A DNA stretch of 35,749 nt from the NCBI GenBank assembly GCA_018817905.1, contig JAHISS010000068.1, positions 1-35,749 of the forward strand. Direction: 5' to 3'. Of this stretch, positions 1-7,493 are shown one piece after another. Numbering within the stretch: the stretch's first letter is position 1; each line of letters starts with the position of its first letter. The notes under the pieces are model-generated. The model was given only the letters and a program-made list of their open reading frames with translations. It had not been told where the DNA came from and ran no database searches. Both the position numbers and the translations under genes were made by a program. This DNA is from Nanobdellota archaeon. Its GTDB lineage: Archaea > Nanobdellota > Nanobdellia > Pacearchaeales > GW2011-AR1.

Positions 1-2962
1 CGCGATAATCCACACCATATGAACTTAAATCAAAAATAACATTTTCATTTGCTCTTGCCTTAGATGTCCAGCTTGGCCCAGAGTAAGAAACAATATGCGC
101 ACCTAACGACGTGCTTTCAGGAGGAACAACAAAACTCCCGCTAAACGCATCTATAAAATTTTTTTCTGCCGTTATAATTAAACCATAAGGCAGTTCTTCT
201 TCTTCATAAATAAAATCAATATACGAATCAGGGAAAAGTCTTGACGGAGCTGCTCCACCATACGACACCAGTGTCTGCTCAACATATTCTGTGATGATGT
301 CAGATGCAATTTGTTCATAAACAGTAGAAAGGTTATCCACATCTGAATAATAATAACTTCCATTACAACCATTGTCTGCAATAGCCTTAAGAGTTATATC
401 ATCAACACCGTCTCCAAATCCAATTGCATGAACTATAATTCCATAATCTTCGCACGCATCTATTGACGCTTGGATTGCATCTTGTGTCGCATCTCCTGTG
501 TCTTGTTCATCGCAAGTAGAAGTTGCCTGCCCATCACTCATAACAACCATTGACCTGTGCCTTGTTTCTACTTCACATTCATCATTACAACCATCAAAAT
601 CTTCAAGGTTTCCGTCATCGCATTCTTCTCCGTCATTTAAAACTCCATCACCACATTCTCCGTCTAAATCGCAATCTAAAAATCCATCACAAAAACCAGG
701 GGAATCGATGTTCTGACAATTCAAGGAACCAGCTTGCCCTCCAGATTCACAAAGCTGAGCATCACGGTCACAAACTTCTCCGACCTCTGTAACAGCATTG
801 TCACAATTAGGAGTTATATCATTCAAACCCTGAACTTCTTCTAAAGAAAGTGGTTTTGTATAAATTCTGAAATCATCAATCAGCCCATCGAAGTAAGGAC
901 CACCAGAAGAATGTGTTGTATCTCCAAGACGTGGAGAATTAAAGTTAGGCATGTTTCCTGCAGGTCTATCATCTGAATCAACTAAGTTACCATCAAAATA
1001 CAACTCTACCGACGGCGCATTCCCTCCAAAACGCCAAACACCAACTACATGATGCCACTCGCCTGGTGAAAGTCCTGAAACATCCTGCTCTGTCAAATAA
1101 TCAACGTCAGAAGTGTCCTCAATCATAAATTGTATAAATCCTCTATAATCAATAACCATTGCAAACCTCTTATTATTCGAACCCGGCGAATCACCAGTCC
1201 AAGGATCTCCAACTGTCGCATCAAAAATTGTCTGCTGTCCCCAATTGTCTGCCTTAATCCAAACAGAAACACTTCCTTGCGTTGTGTCAATTATATCTGG
1301 AAGTCCAATAAAATCTCCACTTCCATCAAACTCTGCAGCATTTTCCTCCAATCCCACAACAGAAACAACATTTCCGTTAATTGCTCCATCATTACCCAAT
1401 CCACTTTCATCTGAAATTACAGCTCCTCCAAACGAAGAATCAAAGTCATAATAAACAATCAACCTCCCATTGTTTTCATTCGGCAATACAGTTCCAGGAA
1501 AACTATGCGCTGCCCTGTTAATCCCGCAGCAAATACAGGTCCATCCATATGCATCCCAACCTTCAACTATTGCCTTTAACGAATCATTATCACCTGAAAG
1601 AGGATGATAATCTTCATCTGCAGCAGACGTGCTATAACCAACCAAGCCAACTTCATTCCCGCTGTTATTCAAAATAAAATCAATAAACAAATTATTTGCT
1701 TCTTTTGCAGAATTTATCGGCCCCATCCAAACACCTCCACATTTCCCGCACCAATGTGAACTTTCATGACACTGATGCGATCCATAATACCCAACCTCTG
1801 AACACAACATGCTCCCAGACAAATCTGTCACAGAAAAAACATCAATCCTTTGTGAGATTCCTTCAGTGTAAGAAGCATTTGGCGTTCCCAATCTCAACGG
1901 AATTGTTCTTCCTTCCAATGAATCATAACTTCCCCCAAACAATTCTTTAAGAAAATCATTGTCAAAATTCAAAGTCTCCACGCCGTCTGTAGAACCCTCG
2001 TAAACAGTCACATTTCCAATATTCAAAAACGTCGTGTAATTTGTATCAAGATGCAAAGAAATATCCATTCCTGTCAAACTATTCGGAACATAAAACCCGT
2101 CATACAAATTAACCAGCCCGTCAATTCCAGGAAAACGATAGCGCTTTTGCTCGTCAATCGCCACACCACTATAACTCACTTTAATAAATCCGCCTGCAAT
2201 ATAAAGGTTTTCTCCCCTAAACTCTACAGTGTTTTCCCCAGAACTAAAGTTAGCAGTAGAAAAAGTATAATTCGCTGGCTCTGTTTCTGAAGGCGACGCT
2301 GCAAAACTTCCAACTAAATTATTGTTGACATACATATCAAAATCATTGTTAATCACAAGTTCCATTTTCCCAACTGGCGTGATGTTTCCTTCATAATCTA
2401 TCCTTGCAGAAATATCTCCGTCGCCAACATAACCTCCAAAATAAAAATAAGAAGTTGTTACATTGCTGGAAAGAAAAGCTCTTGCTGCAAATCCAGTAAT
2501 ATTCTTCCCGGCAACTATCCCAGTAATAACCTGCCGCGCAACATCAACATCCCGCGCACTTTCAAACGGCGTGTTGTTCTTAGAAAAAATTAAATCATCC
2601 TTGCCATACCACAACCCAAAATTTTCAGTTGTCTCTATCCCTCCCAAAACATCTTCTGCAAGCAGCCTCGCAATTGTAATATTTAAAATATAAAACTCCC
2701 CAATCTGCTCAAGCAGGTTCTTATTTGGGTCTCTTATCTTCCCGTTTGCAATCAGCGACCTAACATAGTCACTATCAACTTCAGAAACTTTCAACGTCGA
2801 CAAAACCTTCAAAATATCTGAATGTATGTCTGGGTCTGGCTGAAGATAATTACTCACCGGATAACTCACTAAAATAACAAAGAAAATAATTATCAAAGCT
2901 ATGAGCGCGTCAACACTAAAAAAAGCTCCTTTCTTCTGCAAAATTAAATTTTTCAATTCCAT
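1..2962 (-). CDS. Giant pilin-like surface protein: vWA domain interrupted by LamG and Cys-rich modules (partial, C-terminus off the left edge)
   Basis: My own translation of the minus strand from ATG at 2962 gives 987 codons without a stop, running off the window. Residues 10-34 are a Lys-Lys-Gly-Ala leader followed by one hydrophobic helix, like an archaeal class III (pilin) signal or a membrane anchor. Residues 40-370 are a beta-rich region of unknown family with many Asn-X-Ser/Thr sites. A von Willebrand A domain begins near 372 with MIDAS residues D380-x-S382-x-S384 and probable T475. It stops near 488 and resumes near 802 with the strand RSMVVMSDG (D810), ending near 892. Between the halves lie a LamG/concanavalin-like domain (about 497-705) and a Cys-rich repeat of the GDGxxxxGEECDDGN type (about 768-796). 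The start overlaps the upstream pilin-like gene by 10 nt, so the two are co-translated. Likely a cell-surface adhesin or minor pilin; binding target unknown. Confidence 0.85.
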   Translation of the reverse strand, partial: MELKNLILQKKGAFFSVDALIALIIIFFVILVSYPVSNYLQPDPDIHSDILKVLSTLKVSEVDSDYVRSLIANGKIRDPNKNLLEQIGEFYILNITIARLLAEDVLGGIETTENFGLWYGKDDLIFSKNNTPFESARDVDVARQVITGIVAGKNITGFAARAFLSSNVTTSYFYFGGYVGDGDISARIDYEGNITPVGKMELVINNDFDMYVNNNLVGSFAASPSETEPANYTFSTANFSSGENTVEFRGENLYIAGGFIKVSYSGVAIDEQKRYRFPGIDGLVNLYDGFYVPNSLTGMDISLHLDTNYTTFLNIGNVTVYEGSTDGVETLNFDNDFLKELFGGSYDSLEGRTIPLRLGTPNASYTEGISQRIDVFSVTDLSGSMLCSEVGYYGSHQCHESSHWCGKCGGVWMGPINSAKEANNLFIDFILNNSGNEVGLVGYSTSAADEDYHPLSGDNDSLKAIVEGWDAYGWTCICCGINRAAHSFPGTVLPNENNGRLIVYYDFDSSFGGAVISDESGLGNDGAINGNVVSVVGLEENAAEFDGSGDFIGLPDIIDTTQGSVSVWIKADNWGQQTIFDATVGDPWTGDSPGSNNKRFAMVIDYRGFIQFMIEDTSDVDYLTEQDVSGLSPGEWHHVVGVWRFGGNAPSVELYFDGNLVDSDDRPAGNMPNFNSPRLGDTTHSSGGPYFDGLIDDFRIYTKPLSLEEVQGLNDITPNCDNAVTEVGEVCDRDAQLCESGGQAGSLNCQNIDSPGFCDGFLDCDLDGECGDGVLNDGEECDDGNLEDFDGCNDECEVETRHRSMVVMSDGQATSTCDEQDTGDATQDAIQASIDACEDYGIIVHAIGFGDGVDDITLKAIADNGCNGSYYYSDVDNLSTVYEQIASDIITEYVEQTLVSYGGAAPSRLFPDSYIDFIYEEEELPYGLIITAEKNFIDAFSGSFVVPPESTSLGAHIVSYSGPSWTSKARANENVIFDLSSYGVDYR

Positions 2963-3411
2963 ATATGCAAGTTCATCGTTGTGACTTTATTATTGTAAAC
3001 AACTGCCCGCGTGAGTTTCACCAAGTTCTCGCTGCCACCTGAATCCAGCCCAATGCCATTATCAGTCTCATCACCAAAATAAACAAAAAAATTATTTCTA
3101 ACTCTAAATAAAGACTTAGCAGTCGCATAATCTAAAGCACTAAAATTTCCCACCTTGCTTTCATTAATTTTATCTCCGCTAAGCAGACCAATCCGAATAA
3201 CATTGCTCGCATCCCAATCCACCGGACTTCCTTCAGAAAGCAAACTGTCTGCTATCAACTCTCCGTCGTGCTGCAGCTCCTGAAATTTCTCTTCCTCTCC
3301 GCCAGGATAATTCAACGCAAACATATAAAAAAATACAATTCCTGTTAAAAAAATTACCATTGCCACAATTAAATCAAAGCCCCATGCTTGCGCCAGATTT
3401 GCTTTCACCAT
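2953..3411 (-). CDS. Pilin-like small surface protein
   Basis: A 152-residue protein from ATG 3411 with a short basic start (MVKANLAQAWGFDL), one hydrophobic helix (about residues 11-34) and a soluble extracytoplasmic domain of about 115 residues. This is the architecture of archaeal type IV pilins or pseudopilins, although the cleavage site is not canonical. The reading frame is also open from an ATG at 3438. I prefer 3411 because a TATA-like stretch (ACTTTTAATA, about 3446-3455) would place transcription start near 3425. It overlaps the giant vWA/LamG protein by 10 nt and probably forms a two-gene unit with it, perhaps as its pilin-like partner. No specific family is recognised. Confidence 0.7.
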   Translation of the reverse strand: MVKANLAQAWGFDLIVAMVIFLTGIVFFYMFALNYPGGEEEKFQELQHDGELIADSLLSEGSPVDWDASNVIRIGLLSGDKINESKVGNFSALDYATAKSLFRVRNNFFVYFGDETDNGIGLDSGGSENLVKLTRAVVYNNKVTTMNLHIWN

Positions 3412-3477
3412 CTTTTTCTTTTCACTAAAACAAAACATTCGCTGTATTAAAAGTTAATCTTTTATCATGTGTTGTTG

Positions 3478-3483
3478 AAAAAA
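3478..3483 (-). terminator. Oligo-T terminator of tRNA-Ser
   Basis: Six consecutive T residues on the minus strand directly follow the tRNA discriminator base. Archaeal RNA polymerase terminates at such T runs, so this is the likely 3' end of the tRNA transcript. Confidence 0.55.
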
Positions 3484-3565
3484 CGCCGACGACAGGATTC
3501 GAACCTGTGAGCCCCGAAAGGCCCAGATCTCCAATCTGGTGCGTTAACCACTCCGCCACGTCGGC
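3484..3565 (-). tRNA. tRNA-Ser (anticodon GGA)
   Basis: The minus strand folds as a type II tRNA. The acceptor stem GCCGACG pairs with CGTCGGC, the discriminator is G, and the D arm contains GAGTGGTTAA. The anticodon arm is CCAGA-TTGGAGA-TCTGG, giving anticodon GGA. A long variable arm (GCCTTTCGGGGCTC) and the T arm ACAGG-TTCGAAT-CCTGT complete it. The long variable arm, GGA anticodon and G73 together define serine. CCA is not encoded and there is no intron. The nearest TATA box lies about 83 nt upstream of the mature 5' end rather than at the 26-28 nt spacing seen at other genes here; see the truncated copy at 3607-3620. Confidence 0.96.
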
Positions 3566-3606
3566 TTGTTTTCTTTCAACGTGGTGGTTGAAACCTTTTG
3601 GTTGAT

Positions 3607-3620
3607 TCCGCCACGTCGGC
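3607..3620 (-). repeat. Truncated 14-nt copy of the tRNA-Ser 5' end
   Basis: The minus-strand sequence GCCGACGTGGCGGA is identical to the first 14 nt of the tRNA-Ser gene, which starts 55 nt further downstream. It sits exactly where a leaderless tRNA would begin relative to the TATA box at 3643-3652. The intervening 41 nt resemble neither a tRNA nor a promoter. Confidence 0.85.
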
Positions 3621-3642
3621 ATAGAAATTAAGAGAAATATGA

Positions 3643-3652
3643 GCTTATAAGT
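3643..3652 (-). promoter_or_regulatory. TATA box upstream of tRNA-Ser and its truncated copy
   Basis: Minus-strand ACTTATAAGC, centred near 3648, lies 28 nt from position 3620. It would start transcription on the truncated tRNA copy and give the real tRNA a leader of about 55 nt. No other TATA-like sequence lies between 3566 and 3606. Confidence 0.6.
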
Positions 3653-3665
3653 TTTTAGTAAACAA

Positions 3666-4445
3666 TCACTCAAAAGCCCGCGAAACTGACTTCTTCCCAA
3701 CAACAATTCCATTTTTAACAACTGAAAAAGGAAAAACCTCCCGCGAATGATTTGTTCCCCTCATCTTAAGAACTTCCAAATATCTCTGTCTCTCTTTCTC
3801 ATCCCTAACAAAATAAAAAACCAATATCGAGTCAACTTCAAACTCAATAGCTCGCGAAGTTTTTTTGTTTTTGTCAAATGGTTCTTCTTCAAGCGTCAAC
3901 AACGACGTGCAGTCCCAATCGCGAATCATACCAAACAAAGAAAGCGCCGCCGCCCTCTGCGAAAGTTCATCTTCAAAAAGCAAAGCAAACGAAGTTATGC
4001 TATCAATAACTATCCGTCTGATTTTTTTATTCAGGATAATGCTCTCAATCGTTCCACCGCCCTCTTCAAGCATAGTCTTAACTTTTATCGGCGTGTATTC
4101 CAAAAAGGTAAAAAGCCCTTTCTCCTCGTAAACCTTTAAGTCCCACCCCAACGACAGCATATTTTCATAAAACTGCGCTTTTTTTTCTTCAAACGTAACG
4201 TACAAACATTTCTCCCCTTTTTGCATAGCACTAATCAAAAACTGCGTAGCAAAGATTGTCTTTCCACTTCCCGACCCGCCAACTAAAAGATTAGTAGAAT
4301 CCTTAACAAATCCTCCGCCGATAAGTGAATCAAATTCCCCAATCCCCACAGGAACCCTATCAACTCCGCTGGCACTTTTTCCCACAACTTTCGGCAGAAC
4401 TTTCTTCCTCACTAACATACGCGTCCTCTTTTTCACCTTCTTCAT
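3666..4445 (-). CDS. Single-domain KaiC/RecA-family ATPase
   Basis: A 259-residue cytosolic RecA-fold ATPase. The Walker A motif GGSGSGKT is at 56-63. The paired catalytic glutamates expected of KaiC are in TFEE (86-87). The Walker B strand IRRIVIDS is at about 142-149. Archaeal genomes encode many such single KaiC domains, including the archaellum regulator ArlH, which sits beside the secretion ATPase. A role in regulating the nearby pilus system is therefore plausible but not shown. The first 22 residues are strongly basic. It is transcribed alone: a TATA box about 25 nt upstream puts the transcript start at the ATG. This is not evidence for a circadian clock. Confidence 0.85.
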   Translation of the reverse strand: MKKVKKRTRMLVRKKVLPKVVGKSASGVDRVPVGIGEFDSLIGGGFVKDSTNLLVGGSGSGKTIFATQFLISAMQKGEKCLYVTFEEKKAQFYENMLSLGWDLKVYEEKGLFTFLEYTPIKVKTMLEEGGGTIESIILNKKIRRIVIDSITSFALLFEDELSQRAAALSLFGMIRDWDCTSLLTLEEEPFDKNKKTSRAIEFEVDSILVFYFVRDEKERQRYLEVLKMRGTNHSREVFPFSVVKNGIVVGKKSVSRAFE

Positions 4446-4457
4446 CTTACTATTTAA

Positions 4458-4622
4458 TTATCCAACATATAAAAAGTTAACTGCGGAGTGAAAATGCGTG
4501 TTATCCAAATTTTCAATAGACTCAAATTCTTTCGTGATGCTAAGATTTCCCTTAGTCATAGTCCTACAACCCTCGACAAGCAATTGTTCTTGCTCCTTCT
4601 TAAATTTCTCAGCAGTTACCAC
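4458..4622 (-). CDS. Possible 54-residue ORF or gene remnant
   Basis: The 275-bp gap between the KaiC gene and the next gene contains a minus-strand frame open from a TAG just upstream. It could start at GTG 4622 (MVTAEKFKKEQEQLLVEGC...) and end at TAA 4458-4460. Its composition is protein-like (mixed charged and hydrophobic residues), but no family is recognised. Its 3' end overlaps the KaiC promoter. It may be the end of a decayed gene. Nothing else is seen in this gap. Confidence 0.25.
   Translation of the reverse strand: MVTAEKFKKEQEQLLVEGCRTMTKGNLSITKEFESIENLDNTHFHSAVNFLYVG
4466..4475 (-). promoter_or_regulatory. TATA box of the KaiC-like gene
   Basis: Minus-strand TTTTTATATG, centred about 25 nt before ATG 4445, implies an essentially leaderless transcript. 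Confidence 0.6.
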
Positions 4623-4720
4623 GCATCTGTAGAACAAATATAGTTCAAATATTTTTGGCTACTGCCGAATAATCGCCTTGAGATTTATAGTAATTTGTGA
4701 ATGGAGTTTTAATAAAACAA

Positions 4721-5080
4721 TCAGTCCCTTTCTTGAAGAATCGGTTTTTGAACTACTGAAACAGTTTCTTGATTTTCTACTCCTAAATCTTGTTTAGTTA
4801 AAAACCAAGCAAACTTCAAAAAATTCTGAGCAGTAGCATTGTCCATGTTCAATTTATACATATCAGACTTTCCAACTCTTCTTGTCTTAACAATTATTCC
4901 TTTTTCCAAAAAATCTTCAAAAAAACTTTTAAGAGAATTGTAACTTATGTTTGCTTCTCTCGCCATATCAGTCATATTGAAGTCAAAAAAGTGATTTCCA
5001 ATTAAGAAATCCAAAAATCTCAATTTTGGCGTATCTCCAAAATATTCCAAAAATGCTGATTTGTTTTCTCCATTCTCCAT
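4721..5080 (-). CDS. Winged-helix DNA-binding regulator
   Basis: A 119-residue protein. Residues 16-75 form a probable winged helix: helix KLRFLDFLIG, recognition region NMTDMAREANISYNSLKSFF, then a wing with GIIVKTRRVGKSDMYKLN. The remainder is a short helical tail. The domain resembles archaeal MarR/ArsR-like transcriptional regulators. It is divergent from the small gene at 5180 and the two share a 100-bp promoter region, so it may regulate itself and that neighbour. The transcript is likely leaderless, with TATA at 5102-5109. An 8-bp tandem repeat fills the spacer between TATA and ATG. Confidence 0.75.
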   Translation of the reverse strand: MENGENKSAFLEYFGDTPKLRFLDFLIGNHFFDFNMTDMAREANISYNSLKSFFEDFLEKGIIVKTRRVGKSDMYKLNMDNATAQNFLKFAWFLTKQDLGVENQETVSVVQKPILQERD

Positions 5081-5109
5081 TCACACACTCACACACTCAC
5101 ACTTATAAA
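5081..5109 (-). promoter_or_regulatory. Promoter with an 8-bp tandem repeat in the TATA-to-start spacer
   Basis: The TATA element TTTATAAG (about 5102-5109, minus strand) is followed by nearly three copies of the unit that reads TCACACAC on the plus strand (5081-5103). The repeat ends directly at the start codon of the winged-helix gene. Confidence 0.6.
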
Positions 5110-5150
5110 AGTTTCTATTTGAGACGTTTAAACTGTCAAAATCGGAAACA

Positions 5151-5158
5151 TTTAAATA
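5151..5158 (+). promoter_or_regulatory. TATA box of the small gene at 5180
   Basis: TTTAAATA centred 26 nt before ATG 5180; it supports that start over the GTG at 5171. Confidence 0.6.
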
Positions 5159-5179
5159 AAACATATTCCTGTGGTTCTA

Positions 5180-5437
5180 ATGAAAAAAGAGAAATCACAA
5201 CTTATGTTTAAACTTGCATATTCAAAAAAGAATTGGGGGGCAAAGTACGATAGACTTGAACATTTCAAGAGATTTCCAAACCTAAAAAAGATAGTAAAAG
5301 AATTAGAAAATCTTGGATGGCTGATTGTAAAAAAGAAAGTCAACTACACTGGAATATCTTTAAATTCAAAATTCAAAAAAGAGATCATTGAATTTATCGA
5401 AGAGCAAATGCCAGAGGTTAGAGATTGGATAACGTGA
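5180..5437 (+). CDS. Small basic helical protein, probable DNA-binding regulator
   Basis: An 85-residue protein from ATG 5180, chosen because of the TATA box 26 nt upstream. It is Lys-rich. Helices around residues 20-45 (LEHFKRFPNLKKIVKELENLG) are followed by a short beta pair (WLIVKKKVNYTGISLN) and a C-terminal acidic helix. This resembles a minimal winged helix, with helix, helix and wing, but no named family is recognised. It is divergent from a winged-helix regulator with which it shares a promoter region. The two could form a small regulatory pair. Confidence 0.55.
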   Translation: MKKEKSQLMFKLAYSKKNWGAKYDRLEHFKRFPNLKKIVKELENLGWLIVKKKVNYTGISLNSKFKKEIIEFIEEQMPEVRDWIT

Positions 5438-5525
5438 AGATGAAAGTAAAAGAAATCTGCCTTTAAGAAAATTGGAGCTAAAAAATCTTAAAATTAATAA
5501 GCCAAAATGAAAGATACTAAGGTTC

Positions 5526-6329
5526 TTAATCATCCAACATAATCAGTCTTTTTCTCCACTCAGGATTATCTAAAACATCACCATAATCTGCCATAAGTGC
5601 AGGACCATCAAGATTCATTCTAAAAGCCTGCTCCATTAAAGAGGGAACATCAAAAGATAATCTCTCCCCGCTATATCCCTCTAATTTATCTACTAATTCT
5701 TCTCTTGTTTTAACTAAAGTTTCATCATTTTCATTTCTACTTCCTAAAGCTACTCTTCCAACAGCTATGCTATCGTCATAAAAAGAAGCTACTGCTCGTG
5801 AAGGTGCAAGACCTGAAATCATCCAAAGACTTCCATATCTCTCTGCAAGCCCATTCTCCAACTTAGCTAATCTTTCATTAAGATGCTTTCTCGCAGCTTC
5901 TTCACTAAGAACTGCACCAAAAACCTTCCCGATGTATTTAACATGAGTACCTAAGTTTTTTAGAAATCCTCTTGCTTTTTCCACTTCTCCAACCTCTCCC
6001 TTTTCCAAGGTAAAAGCATCAACTAAATAATCGCCTGCTCCAAAAAGATTATGTGAAGGAGTTGTTAAAACATGATGCGGACCCATCTGTTGTTCAAAAG
6101 CAACTAAATATTCACTCAAGGGAATTGTTTCTTTACTTCTCTTTTTCTGAGCATCTCCTGTAACTGCGCCAACATCACTTTCTCTCACTTGAAGAGCACC
6201 AATATTTCTACTTAGAATTTCATTAACATCTCTTGCTAAAGAAACAACTTGGTCTCTTGGAACATTCACATAAACACAATTTCCTTCTACTAATAAGTTC
6301 GGTTGCACAAGGTCAAATTTAAATTCCAT
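5526..6329 (-). CDS. Conserved-looking hypothetical soluble protein
   Basis: A 267-residue soluble protein without membrane segments or a signal peptide. I recognise no family. Visible features are a hydrophobic beta start (NLLVEGNCVYVNVPRDQVV), a central helical part (about 125-165) rich in Glu, Ala and Lys, and acidic loops. It stands alone, with its own TATA box 26 nt upstream (6351-6359), implying a leaderless transcript. It uses more Gly, Val and Arg than its neighbours. The function is unknown and the neighbours give no clear hint. Confidence 0.65.
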   Translation of the reverse strand: MEFKFDLVQPNLLVEGNCVYVNVPRDQVVSLARDVNEILSRNIGALQVRESDVGAVTGDAQKKRSKETIPLSEYLVAFEQQMGPHHVLTTPSHNLFGAGDYLVDAFTLEKGEVGEVEKARGFLKNLGTHVKYIGKVFGAVLSEEAARKHLNERLAKLENGLAERYGSLWMISGLAPSRAVASFYDDSIAVGRVALGSRNENDETLVKTREELVDKLEGYSGERLSFDVPSLMEQAFRMNLDGPALMADYGDVLDNPEWRKRLIMLDD

Positions 6330-6350
6330 AATTTTTTAGGCAAATGACAG

Positions 6351-6359
6351 TATTTAAAT
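6351..6359 (-). promoter_or_regulatory. TATA box of the hypothetical gene at 6329
   Basis: Minus-strand ATTTAAATA, 26 nt before ATG 6329. Confidence 0.55.
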
Positions 6360-6502
6360 TTTTCTATAATGTAACTACTTTAAAATTCTATCATAAAAAA
6401 CTAACTCCTCAAACTTTCCAACAAAACAAATACAATTCTACTTCTAAGAGCTTTGTAAAAATCTGTTATCTAAATCAAACCTGTTGACACTCTTTCCAGC
6501 AG

Positions 6503-7492
6503 CTACCCAAAAGAACTCACAAAATATTTGAGCAAAAACCACCGCGAAACAAAGAACACAAGCAAAGCAATAACCACCAGCACAACCATAAACTTCATCC
6601 CTTCCCTCTCGCTCCCCTTGCTAACCAAGCCTATAATCAGCGAAGCAAAAATACACATTGCAATAATAAAAGATATGCAAAAGTAAAAAATAAAAGCAGA
6701 CGAAATATTAATGTCTGTAATCGTAAAAGGCAGATTCACAGTTACATCTACTCCTGACACTCCTGCAAACATCTCTGCCATTATCTCAACAAGAACAGAC
6801 GAAAGCGCGAACAACAGCGGCGCCCCAACTGCAACAGCAAAAAAAATAAAAATAACATACATCAAAACATTTGAAGCCGCCCTTTTGTTAACAAATATTC
6901 TCTCTCGCATATTATTCGAAGTCTTTTCCAGCAGAACAGAAAGATTTCCTCCAGAACGAATTCCAGAAATTATCAGCTGAATAGTCTTGCGGATTTCCTC
7001 TGACTTGATTCGTTTCCCCATATCCTGCAGCGCCTCGCTTATTTCCCGCCCAGTCAAAATATCCTTCCCAACATTCAGAATTTCCGCGTCAAGCGGCGCA
7101 AACTCTTTTCGCGCACTGATTATCAACGCCCGGTCAACTGTCATTCCTGCCCGCAGATTAGAAGACATCAAAGAAATAAAATCAGGAAAAGAAAGTTCCA
7201 TTTTCTTGATTTGATTGTGTTCATCCAGTTTCTTCTTCGTAAAAACATAAACAAAGAACAAAACAATCGCCCCGCTAAACAAGAAAAAAGATTTAACAGC
7301 ATCCCTCGTCAAAACAAAAAAAATCGCAGTCACAATCAACATCCCAATGAGGAAAAAAACAAAAATCTTTTGCATACTCAACTTTGCCTTTTTCTTTATC
7401 TTCTTCTCTTTTTCCTTCCTTTTTGCTTCCAGCTCAGCAAGCGTTTCAAACGCTTTTTTCTTCTCTTCAGCAGATTTATCTTTTGTTTTCAT
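6503..7492 (-). CDS. Type IV pilus/type II secretion platform protein (T2SSF/TadC/ArlJ-like), second of two
   Basis: A 329-residue inner-membrane platform protein. Residues 1-42 are a very basic coiled segment (Lys/Glu-rich). Two membrane helices follow (about 44-90). Then comes the cytosolic T2SSF helical domain with typical elements (FPDFISLMSSNLRAGMTVDRAL; GGNLSVLLEKTSNNMRER). Three to four further membrane helices run to the end. Platform proteins couple the hexameric secretion ATPase to pilus subunit insertion. The start ATG is 1 nt after the stop of the preceding platform gene, so it is the last gene of the four-gene operon starting at 10835. Archaeal pili of the Tad/Epd type often use two such proteins, unlike the archaellum, which has one ArlJ with a duplicated domain. 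Confidence 0.88.
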   Translation of the reverse strand: MKTKDKSAEEKKKAFETLAELEAKRKEKEKKIKKKAKLSMQKIFVFFLIGMLIVTAIFFVLTRDAVKSFFLFSGAIVLFFVYVFTKKKLDEHNQIKKMELSFPDFISLMSSNLRAGMTVDRALIISARKEFAPLDAEILNVGKDILTGREISEALQDMGKRIKSEEIRKTIQLIISGIRSGGNLSVLLEKTSNNMRERIFVNKRAASNVLMYVIFIFFAVAVGAPLLFALSSVLVEIMAEMFAGVSGVDVTVNLPFTITDINISSAFIFYFCISFIIAMCIFASLIIGLVSKGSEREGMKFMVVLVVIALLVFFVSRWFLLKYFVSSFG

Positions 7493-7493
7493 T

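Noticed and set aside
3607-3620. tRNA 5' copy as an integrase attachment site
   Set aside because: Attachment sites usually duplicate the tRNA 3' end, no integrase gene is near, and the two copies are only 55 nt apart.
3425-3721. 98-codon minus-strand ORF covering the tRNA-Ser gene
   Set aside because: It runs through the tRNA and the end of the KaiC gene; it is a by-product of the tRNA sequence.
3666-4445. KaiC-like gene as part of a circadian clock
   Set aside because: A single KaiC domain with no KaiA or KaiB; such ATPases are common in archaea with other roles.
5081-5103. Short tandem repeat as a CRISPR array
   Set aside because: Units are 8 bp without spacers, and no cas gene is present in the window.
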